Shown here: positions 1 through 5,265 of the stretch, one piece after another
Layout: each line of letters begins with the position of its first letter
How positions within the stretch are numbered: the first letter of the stretch is position 1
Origin: Betaproteobacteria bacterium
GTDB taxonomy: Bacteria > Pseudomonadota > Gammaproteobacteria > Burkholderiales > SG8-41
Assembly (NCBI GenBank): GCA_021414185.1
Contig: JAIOOZ010000179.1
Span: 1 to 5,265, forward strand
DNA length: 5,265 nucleotides
Direction: 5' to 3'
The notes under the pieces: generated by a model
What the model was told of the DNA's origin: nothing
The model's database searches: none
The model's input: the letters and a program-made list of their open reading frames with translations, nothing else
Translations under genes and position numbers: made by a program

Positions 1-2561
1 AGCAGATCGCACTCTTCGCGACTGCCATCGGCGCGCGTCACCGTGCAGCGTAGCATCATTGCGGGTTCCAGCGCCTGCCCGAGCCCCGTGACGTCGAACA
101 GTTCGCTGCCGTCGAGACGCAGCGTGCGGCGCGTCTGCCCGGTGGAAAATTGCAATGGCAAAACACCGGCAGCAACGAGGTTCGATCTGTGTATGCGCTC
201 GAAGGATTCCGCAATGACTGCGCGCACACCGAGCAGACGCATGCCCTTGGCCGACCAGTCGCGCGAAGAGCCCGTGCCGTAGCCGCGGCCCGCAATGACG
301 ACGAGAGGAATCCCGTCCCGCCGATAGCGCTGCGCCGCATCGTAAATCGACATCGGCGCGCGCCCGGGCATATGGAATGTATTGCCGCCCGGACTGCCCG
401 GAGTCATCTCGTTATGCAAATGCACGCTCGCCAGCGTGCCGCGTATCATCACATCATGATTGAGGCGGCGCGCGGCAAAGCTCACGAAATCTGCCGGCGC
501 AACACCGAGCGATTGCAAGTACTGTCCGGCGAGCGACTCCGGCGGAATCATCCCCATCGGTGAAACATGCTCGGTCGTGACGAGATCGCCGTATATCGCA
601 AGCACGCGCGCGCCGCAGATGTCCGCAAGGGGTGCCGGTTGCAATTGCACATCGTCGAACATCGGTGGCTGCCGAATAGTGGTGCTTGAAGTTCCCCACT
701 CAAACTGCGTCCCGCCCTGGCAAGGCAAGGCCTGCCATTCCGCGCTGCCTTCATACAAACGCGCATACGAACTCGTGTAGAGTTCAGGTTCTATCGACGC
801 GTCCATCAGCGCGCGGATTTCCGCCTCATCCGGCCACAGGTCCCTGAGATAAACGGCACGCCCTTCCGGATCGATACCCAGTGGCTCATTGGTCAGGTCT
901 TTCAATATGGAGCCTGCGAGCGCGTACGCGACAACCAGCGGGGGCGACGCCAGAAAACTTGCACGCACCTGCGGATGTATACGTCCTTCGTAATTTCGAT
1001 TGCCCGACAACACTGCGGCAGTTGCAACGCCCTGCCCGGTGATGGTATTGGCTACCGGCGCGGCAAGCGGGCCGGAAAATCCCACGCAGGTCATGCAACC
1101 GAACCCTGCAACCTGAAAACCGAGCGCATCCAGGCTTTGCTGTAACCCGCTCTTTTGCAGATAGTCGGCCACCACGCGCGACCCCGGCGACAACGAGGTC
1201 TTGACCCACGGCATGGCCTTGAGCCCGCGCGCCACGGCATTCCGCGCGACTATGCCCGCACCTATCATGCCCGCCGGGTTGGACGTATTGGTGCAGCTCG
1301 TGATCGCCGCGATGACGACATCGCCGTCTTTGACCAGCATGGTTTCAGCGATTTTTGCGGGAACGCGCGCCGGATGCACGGCACTGAACGCCTGCGGCGC
1401 ATCGCTGAGCGAAACGCGCTCGTGCGGCTGTCGCGGTCCCGCCACGGAAGCTTCGATAGCCGCGAGATCGATTTCCATAATCGAGCTGTAATCCGCGACG
1501 CAGGTCTCGTCGTGCCACAGACCCTGCGCTTTGGCATAGGCCTCGACCAGCGCGACATGTGCGGCGTCGCGACCGGTCGCGCGCAAATAGCGCAGCGTCT
1601 CCGCATCGATCGGAAAATAACTCATGGTGGCGCCCGCTTCCGGCGTCATGTTCGCGACCGTGGCGCGGTCTGCCAACGCGAGCGCACGCAGGCCGGGGCC
1701 AAAGTACTCGATGAATTTGCCGACGACATCGTGCTTGCGCAGCATCTGCGTGATCGTCAGCACAAGATCGGTCGCCGTGACGCCAGGATTGAGCCTTCCG
1801 CCAAGACGGCAACCGACGACTTGCGGAATCAGCATGGAGACCGGCTCGCCGAGCGCCGCGGCGACGCCTTCCATGCCCGATACGCCCCAGCCGACTATGC
1901 CAAGACCGTTGACCATGGGCGTATGACTGTCGATGCCGACCATGGAATCCGGATACGCGAGTTCATACTCGCCGTGCTGCTGCACGCGCACGACGCGCGC
2001 CAGATACTCGAGATTGACCTGATGACAAATGCCGCCGCCTGGCGGCACCACATGCAGGTTGTCAAATACCTGCCCGCCCCAGCGCAAAAAACTGAACCGT
2101 TCCGCGTTGCGCTTGAGTTCAAGCGCCATGTTGCGCGCCAATGCATCGGCGCCGCCGGCGTGATCGGCGATGACCGAATGGTCGACCACGAAATCGAGCG
2201 GAATCACCGGCGCTATACGCTGCGGATCGCCGCCAAGACGCGCAACTGCATCGCGCATCGCAGCCAGATCGCCGATCGACGGGATGCCCGCGGTGTCGTC
2301 CATCATCACGCGCGCCGGCATGAAATGGATTTCACCCGGCGCGCGCCCGCGTTCGCGCCACGCCAGCAAGGCTGCTACATCGTCCGCATCCCCGCCGCCA
2401 GATAAACGCTGCCGCAACAGGTTCTCCAGCACGATCCTGAATGTATATGGCAGCTGCGCGACACCAGCTTGCTCGATCCCGGCAAGGCTGCAATAGCGAT
2501 ACGAGCGGCTGCCGACCTTGAGTTCGGCCAGAGCAGGTGTGTTGGTCGAGCCTTTACTCAG
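1..2561 (-). CDS. acnA: Aconitase family hydro-lyase, AcnA type (divergent paralog; 3' end cut by window edge)
   Basis: This is a [4Fe-4S] hydro-lyase of the AcnA/IRP1 branch; classical members interconvert citrate and isocitrate through cis-aconitate in the cytoplasm. I translated the whole frame from 2561 to 3 and found no stop or frameshift (853 codons). Cluster cysteines are Cys423 (in SCTNTSNP), Cys489 and Cys492 (GCMTC). Conserved substrate-site residues include Asp127-His128, the DSH triad 211-213, Glu285, Arg522/Arg527 (GNRNYEGR), Arg707 and the GSSRD motif (Ser765-Ser766-Arg767). The large domain spans roughly residues 70-550 and the swivel domain starts near 640. About 35 C-terminal residues are missing compared with E. 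coli AcnA. Oddities: Asp88 replaces the Gln of the usual MQD motif; also GFSG for GNSG, TTEH for TTDH, GTLAS for GTFAN. The symbol marks the family only; the substrate may differ. The start is CTG at 2561 (see ribosome binding site entry). It overlaps the upstream Bug gene by 8 nt, so translation is probably coupled. Confidence 0.9.
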   Translation of the reverse strand, partial: MSKGSTNTPALAELKVGSRSYRYCSLAGIEQAGVAQLPYTFRIVLENLLRQRLSGGGDADDVAALLAWRERGRAPGEIHFMPARVMMDDTAGIPSIGDLAAMRDAVARLGGDPQRIAPVIPLDFVVDHSVIADHAGGADALARNMALELKRNAERFSFLRWGGQVFDNLHVVPPGGGICHQVNLEYLARVVRVQQHGEYELAYPDSMVGIDSHTPMVNGLGIVGWGVSGMEGVAAALGEPVSMLIPQVVGCRLGGRLNPGVTATDLVLTITQMLRKHDVVGKFIEYFGPGLRALALADRATVANMTPEAGATMSYFPIDAETLRYLRATGRDAAHVALVEAYAKAQGLWHDETCVADYSSIMEIDLAAIEASVAGPRQPHERVSLSDAPQAFSAVHPARVPAKIAETMLVKDGDVVIAAITSCTNTSNPAGMIGAGIVARNAVARGLKAMPWVKTSLSPGSRVVADYLQKSGLQQSLDALGFQVAGFGCMTCVGFSGPLAAPVANTITGQGVATAAVLSGNRNYEGRIHPQVRASFLASPPLVVAYALAGSILKDLTNEPLGIDPEGRAVYLRDLWPDEAEIRALMDASIEPELYTSSYARLYEGSAEWQALPCQGGTQFEWGTSSTTIRQPPMFDDVQLQPAPLADICGARVLAIYGDLVTTEHVSPMGMIPPESLAGQYLQSLGVAPADFVSFAARRLNHDVMIRGTLASVHLHNEMTPGSPGGNTFHMPGRAPMSIYDAAQRYRRDGIPLVVIAGRGYGTGSSRDWSAKGMRLLGVRAVIAESFERIHRSNLVAAGVLPLQFSTGQTRRTLRLDGSELFDVTGLGQALEPAMMLRCTVTRADGSREECDL

Positions 2562-3552
2562 GGCGCGCTCCAGAGGCCTTCACTACACCGGCCCACTTGG
2601 CAATTTCTGCTTTCAGGTACGCGCCGAATTGCTCGGGCGTGCCGCCAACCGGATCCAGCCCCTGCCCAAGCAGGCGCTCTTTCACCGCGGGCTGCGCGAG
2701 AATACGCGCGATTTCGGCATTCAGTTTCACGACGACATCCGGCGGCGTCGATGCCGGCGCCAATATGCCGTGCCAGGTGCTCGTTTCATAACCTTTAAGT
2801 CCGGCCTCCGCAATTGCGGGCACCTCGCTCATCAGCGGAGAACGGCGCGCGCTCGTTACGCCCAGCGCGCGCAGCTTCTTCGCCTCCACCAGCGGCAATG
2901 CCGCCGGCACCGTCGCGAAATACAGATCGACCTCGCCCGACAACAGTGCGGTGACTGCCGGACCCGTGCCCTTATATGGTATGTGCACGATGTTCACTCC
3001 GCCCATGGTCTTCAGCAGCTCGCCCGACAGATGCGTCGCGCTGCCGCCGCCCGCCGATGCGTAATTGAGTTGTCCCGGCCGCGCTTTCGCGAGCGCGATC
3101 AGTTCTTTGGCATTTTTCGCGGGCACCGTAGGATGCGCGAGCAGTACGTATGGTGTCGTGGCGAGTTGTATGACCGGCGCAAAGCTCGTTATCAGATCGT
3201 AAGTCAGCTTCGGATACAGCGTCGCACCAATCGCATTCGCAACATTCACCTGGAACAAGGTGTAACCGTCGGGCGCCGCGCGCGCCGCCGTTTCCGCGGC
3301 GATATTGCCGCCCGCGCCGGGCCGGTTCTCCACCAGCACCGGCTGGCCCCAGCTTTCGGTCAGTTTCTGCCCGAGGAGCCGCGCGACTATGTCGGTGCTG
3401 CCGCCCGGCGGGAACGGCAGAATCAAGCGTATAGGTTTCGCGGGATATGCCGTCTGCGCAACTGCGGGCACATGCCATGCGAGCATCAGCGTCACGGCAC
3501 ACGCACAAACTGCCCACACCTTCACTGCATGGCCTGAACTTCTTTGCTGCAT
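2554..3552 (-). CDS. Tripartite tricarboxylate transporter substrate-binding protein (Bug/TctC family), exported
   Basis: A 332-residue periplasmic binding protein, the normal length for Bug proteins, which pass carboxylates or related small acids to TctAB-type permeases or act as orphan receptors. The N-terminus has basic residues (Arg4, Lys11), a hydrophobic core (about 12-28) and a likely signal peptidase I site near AVA-QTAYP (residue 32). Cys16 and Cys18 lie inside the core and do not form a lipobox. The mature protein opens with the family signature KPIRLILPFPPGGSTD (residues 39-54), which shapes the ligand pocket, followed by VENRPGAGG (74-82), DGYTL (95-99), the IPYKGTGPA loop (191-199), GEVDLYF (206-212) and WHGILAP (260-266). 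Characterised relatives bind aspartate (BugD), glutamate (BugE) or nicotinate (Bug27), but residues alone do not tell which ligand applies. It lies 22 nt after the dehydrogenase gene and overlaps the aconitase start by 8 nt. Confidence 0.96.
   Translation of the reverse strand: MQQRSSGHAVKVWAVCACAVTLMLAWHVPAVAQTAYPAKPIRLILPFPPGGSTDIVARLLGQKLTESWGQPVLVENRPGAGGNIAAETAARAAPDGYTLFQVNVANAIGATLYPKLTYDLITSFAPVIQLATTPYVLLAHPTVPAKNAKELIALAKARPGQLNYASAGGGSATHLSGELLKTMGGVNIVHIPYKGTGPAVTALLSGEVDLYFATVPAALPLVEAKKLRALGVTSARRSPLMSEVPAIAEAGLKGYETSTWHGILAPASTPPDVVVKLNAEIARILAQPAVKERLLGQGLDPVGGTPEQFGAYLKAEIAKWAGVVKASGARPE
2559..2571 (-). promoter_or_regulatory. Ribosome binding site and probable non-canonical CTG start of the aconitase gene
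   Basis: On the minus strand GGAG (2571-2568) is followed by a 6-nt spacer and CTG (2561-2559). The frame is closed by TGA at 2582-2580. After it there is no ATG, GTG or TTG until GTG at codon 44 (2432), which falls inside the conserved IVLENLL segment. Starting at CTG gives an N-terminus MSKGSTNTPALAELKVG, which matches the usual AcnA opening (MS..., then a VGG-like segment and Tyr). The CTG shares bases with the Bug gene end, in the string CTGAGTAA, where TAA stops Bug. A second CTG at 2573-2571 is possible but overlaps the Shine-Dalgarno itself. A single-base sequencing error (ATG read as CTG) would look the same. Confidence 0.65.
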
Positions 3553-3561
3553 TTTTGTTCG

Positions 3562-3566
3562 TCCTT
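3562..3566 (-). promoter_or_regulatory. Ribosome binding site of the second Bug gene
   Basis: AAGGA on the minus strand sits 9 nt upstream of the ATG at 3552-3550. It is the strongest Shine-Dalgarno in the window and lies in the 22-nt gap after the dehydrogenase stop codon. It supports the ATG at 3552 and suggests that this binding protein may be translated at a higher rate than its neighbours, as expected for an abundant periplasmic protein. Confidence 0.7.
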
Positions 3567-3574
3567 GATCTGAT

Positions 3575-4357
3575 TTAAACGACTATGCACGACGCCCGGG
3601 ACAGCACCGCGTGCGCAAGACTGCCGGCTACGATGCGCGATGTGCTGGTGCCGGGCATGACTTCGGTGCCCATGCTGGTGCGCAGCGTGCCGAATGCGCC
3701 TTCGGCCTCAATCGCATGCGTATTGCCCGTCGCCGCCGGGTCCGCGATGAGTTGCACACGCGTGCGCTCGAAACCGATGCCGGCGAGTGCCAGCGTTGCT
3801 GCCACATTGGCATTTTTCGGAAACCGCTTCACGGCTTCGCGCGCACTGCCTTCAAACACCATAGTCGGCGCGGTCATCGCACCGACAGCGTCTTCGCTCA
3901 ATGCCCCGGCCCTTACCCACGTTGCAGGTGGCGCAGTACGCACGTAACGCACGGCAGTCAGTCCAACCTGTTTTGCACCCGCCAGTGCATCCACCCCCGC
4001 GAGCGCGCCCGCCGGGATGTAAAGCCGCACGCCGCCGGCGCGCGCCGCCGCATCCACCGCGACACGCACGGAATCATCTGCCAGCGCACCCGCCGAAGCT
4101 GCCACCACTTCGTATCCTGCCTCCAGCATGCCCGGCACCAACGCAGCGAACGCATGTTGGCCCGCGCACTCGACTATCAGTTCCGGCCCTGTCGCCAGAA
4201 ATTCCGCCGCATCGGTGGTGATTTTCCATGCCGCCGGTACGTGCTTCGCCGGATCTGTGACGAGGACGCCGACGACCTTGACGTCTGTTCCCGCCGCGGC
4301 CAGATGGAACAATAGCGCGCGGCCGATGACCCCGCAGCCAATCAATCCGACCTTCAT
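3575..4357 (-). CDS. L-aspartate dehydrogenase (NadX)-like NAD(P)-dependent oxidoreductase
   Basis: A 260-residue protein of the aspartate dehydrogenase/DUF108 family, close to the usual 255-270. Classical members oxidise L-aspartate to iminoaspartate, which goes to NAD synthesis or hydrolyses to oxaloacetate and ammonia. The N-terminal Rossmann domain begins MKVGLIGCGVIGRAL, with GxGxxG at 7-12. Family motifs follow: VECAGQHA (62-69), IPAGALAGVDAL (114-125), EGSAREAVKRFPKNANVAATLALAG (169-193), ADP (205-207) and GNTHAIEAEGAFG (211-223), where His214 sits at the expected catalytic histidine. The ATG at 4357 is preferred because the GxGxxG strand starts right after it; an ATG 13 codons upstream (4396) would run into the previous gene. 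Spacing to that gene is 10 nt and the Shine-Dalgarno is weak, suggesting coupled translation. Departures: RTAPP (140-144) where I expect RKPP, and TSTSR near 237-241 where relatives carry NPKTS. Another amino or hydroxy acid is therefore possible as substrate. Confidence 0.88.
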   Translation of the reverse strand: MKVGLIGCGVIGRALLFHLAAAGTDVKVVGVLVTDPAKHVPAAWKITTDAAEFLATGPELIVECAGQHAFAALVPGMLEAGYEVVAASAGALADDSVRVAVDAAARAGGVRLYIPAGALAGVDALAGAKQVGLTAVRYVRTAPPATWVRAGALSEDAVGAMTAPTMVFEGSAREAVKRFPKNANVAATLALAGIGFERTRVQLIADPAATGNTHAIEAEGAFGTLRTSMGTEVMPGTSTSRIVAGSLAHAVLSRASCIVV

Positions 4358-4367
4358 GGGCGCGTGC

Positions 4368-5261
4368 TCATGCTTTTCCCGCGGTTTCCGCCGCAATCAC
4401 CGCGGCAAATGATTGGTCCAGCGCGGCTAGCCATGCACCGTAGTCCGCGCCGGCCAGAAACCGCGGCGTCGCGCCCTGCAATAACAAATGTTGCCTGAAA
4501 CCTTCATCCGCTGCCGTCGCTGCGCACGCTTGTTCGAGCTCGGCGGACACGTACTGCGGCAGACCACGCGGCGCGCCCAGTCCGCGAAAGAACCCTATAT
4601 CCAACGCGATGCCGTGTTCCGCGGTCGTCGGTACGCCAGGCAGCGCCGGTGACGTTTCCGTGCCCGCCACTGCCAGCGCTCTCAGCCTGCCTGTCCGCAC
4701 CAGTGGCAAAGCTTCGTCCAGAGAAATCTGCGCGACGTCGAGTGCGCCCGCGAGCAATGCTTCGATCTGTTCGGCCGAGCCTGCCAGCGCGCGCAATGCA
4801 ATCGACAGCTGCGCGGCTTGCGCCAACGCGCGTGCTGCAAGGTCGACGAAGCTGCCACGTCCGGCGGTGCCCAGCGCGAGTTGTCCCGGCCGATCGCGCG
4901 CATCGTCCAGCATTTGCGTGAACGTGCGCAGGCTGCTGTCTGCCCGCACGCACAGCACCAGCGGCATCGTCGCCAGCAGGCATACGGGCGTGAAATCGCG
5001 ATAACTGACTGCGTAACCATCCCCCGCATGCGGACCCGCGATCAGCGAAGCCACCATCAGCGTGAGCGTGCGGCCGTCGGCTGGCGCATCCGCGCCCAGG
5101 CGAAAACCGGTCGCACCGCTGTTGCCGGTGCGGTTGACCACTGCGATGCCGCCGCTGAGTCGGGGCGCCGCATAACGCGCGAACGCGCGCGCGGCCTCGT
5201 CGCTGCCGCCGCCCGCGGCAAAAGGCACGATAAGCTGGAGCGGCACCGGCACCGCATTCAT
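4368..5261 (-). CDS. Bug/TctC family substrate-binding protein, divergent; N-terminus possibly beyond window
   Basis: A 297-residue reading frame of the tripartite tricarboxylate transporter receptor family. The opening PLQLIVPFAAGGGSDEAAR (residues 7-25) matches the first strand and ligand loop of mature Bug proteins, with AAGG in place of PPGG. Later family marks are VVNRTGNSGATG (41-52), PADGRTL (60-66), DFTPVCLLATMP (89-100), RPGQLALGTAG (124-134), ALLAGALDVAQ (168-178), GRLRALAV (191-198), PGVPTTAEHGI (208-218) and FRGLGAPRGLP (225-235). Starting at the ATG at 5261 there is no signal peptide. The visible length equals a mature Bug protein, so the leader may lie upstream: the frame is still open (AGA) and only 4 bases remain. 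If 5261 is the real start the protein would be cytoplasmic. It resembles the other Bug protein here only at family motifs, so it is not a recent duplicate. It is the first gene seen in the operon. Confidence 0.88.
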   Translation of the reverse strand: MNAVPVPLQLIVPFAAGGGSDEAARAFARYAAPRLSGGIAVVNRTGNSGATGFRLGADAPADGRTLTLMVASLIAGPHAGDGYAVSYRDFTPVCLLATMPLVLCVRADSSLRTFTQMLDDARDRPGQLALGTAGRGSFVDLAARALAQAAQLSIALRALAGSAEQIEALLAGALDVAQISLDEALPLVRTGRLRALAVAGTETSPALPGVPTTAEHGIALDIGFFRGLGAPRGLPQYVSAELEQACAATAADEGFRQHLLLQGATPRFLAGADYGAWLAALDQSFAAVIAAETAGKA

Positions 5262-5265
5262 TCTT

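Noticed and set aside
1155..2405. Long plus-strand open frame (416 codons) opposite the aconitase gene
   Set aside because: It is rich in Arg, Ala, His and Asp with no recognisable motif, as expected for the complement of a GC-rich gene. The minus-strand frame through the same bases is a full aconitase with conserved motifs.
1..2561. Possible frameshifted or broken aconitase, because only short minus-strand frames with standard starts and stops appear in this region
   Set aside because: Manual translation of every codon from 2561 to 3 shows one uninterrupted frame with motifs in the right order. It is simply open at the left edge and lacks a standard start.
2518..3537. Plus-strand open frame of 339 codons opposite the second Bug gene
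   Set aside because: Composition is Arg/His/Gln-rich and without family similarity that I recognise; the opposite strand encodes a complete Bug protein with signal peptide and ribosome binding site.
3553..3574. Terminator or promoter between the dehydrogenase and second Bug gene
   Set aside because: The gap is only 22 nt and holds a Shine-Dalgarno; there is no GC-rich hairpin with a T run and no room for -35/-10 boxes outside coding sequence.
3611..4315. Plus-strand open frame of 234 codons opposite the dehydrogenase gene
   Set aside because: It is a shadow of the NadX-like coding sequence, with low-complexity Arg/His-rich translation and no supporting start context.
4357..4396. Upstream ATG at 4396 as start of the dehydrogenase
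   Set aside because: It would add 13 charged residues before the Rossmann strand and overlap the preceding gene by 29 nt; the ATG at 4357 fits the family N-terminus exactly.

Overview
The window is GC-rich (about 62% in a sampled stretch) and looks like a betaproteobacterium, most likely Burkholderiales. The main reason is the presence of two substrate-binding proteins of the Bug/TctC family, which is greatly expanded in Bordetella, Achromobacter, Cupriavidus and relatives. This is an inference from gene families; no ribosomal or other taxonomic marker is present.

All coding sequence is on the minus strand, so transcription runs from right to left. In order of transcription the genes are: (1) a Bug-family substrate-binding protein, 5261-4368, whose true start may lie beyond the right edge; (2) an L-aspartate-dehydrogenase (NadX)-like oxidoreductase, 4357-3575; (3) a second Bug-family protein with a clear export signal, 3552-2554; (4) an aconitase of the AcnA type, 2561 to beyond the left edge, with 853 codons visible and probably about 35 missing. 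The gaps are 10 nt, 22 nt and an 8-nt overlap, so this is almost certainly one operon. Coding is essentially continuous: no stretch lacks a gene, and no promoter, terminator, RNA gene, mobile element, CRISPR or sizeable repeat is seen. The operon promoter must lie to the right of the window.

The combination suggests capture of a di- or tricarboxylate or acidic amino acid in the periplasm (Bug), then cytoplasmic processing by an NAD(P)-dependent amino- or hydroxy-acid dehydrogenase and a hydro-lyase. No membrane subunits (TctA/TctB) are in view, which is common for orphan Bug genes. The substrate cannot be read from the sequence.

The most interesting points are these. The aconitase keeps its iron-sulfur cysteines and most catalytic residues but differs at several usually fixed active-site-proximal positions, notably Asp in place of the conserved Gln of the MQD motif, so it may be a paralog with altered specificity. 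Its N-terminus has no ATG, GTG or TTG start and seems to begin at CTG, overlapping the upstream stop codon behind a well-placed Shine-Dalgarno. The first Bug protein has no visible signal peptide inside the window.
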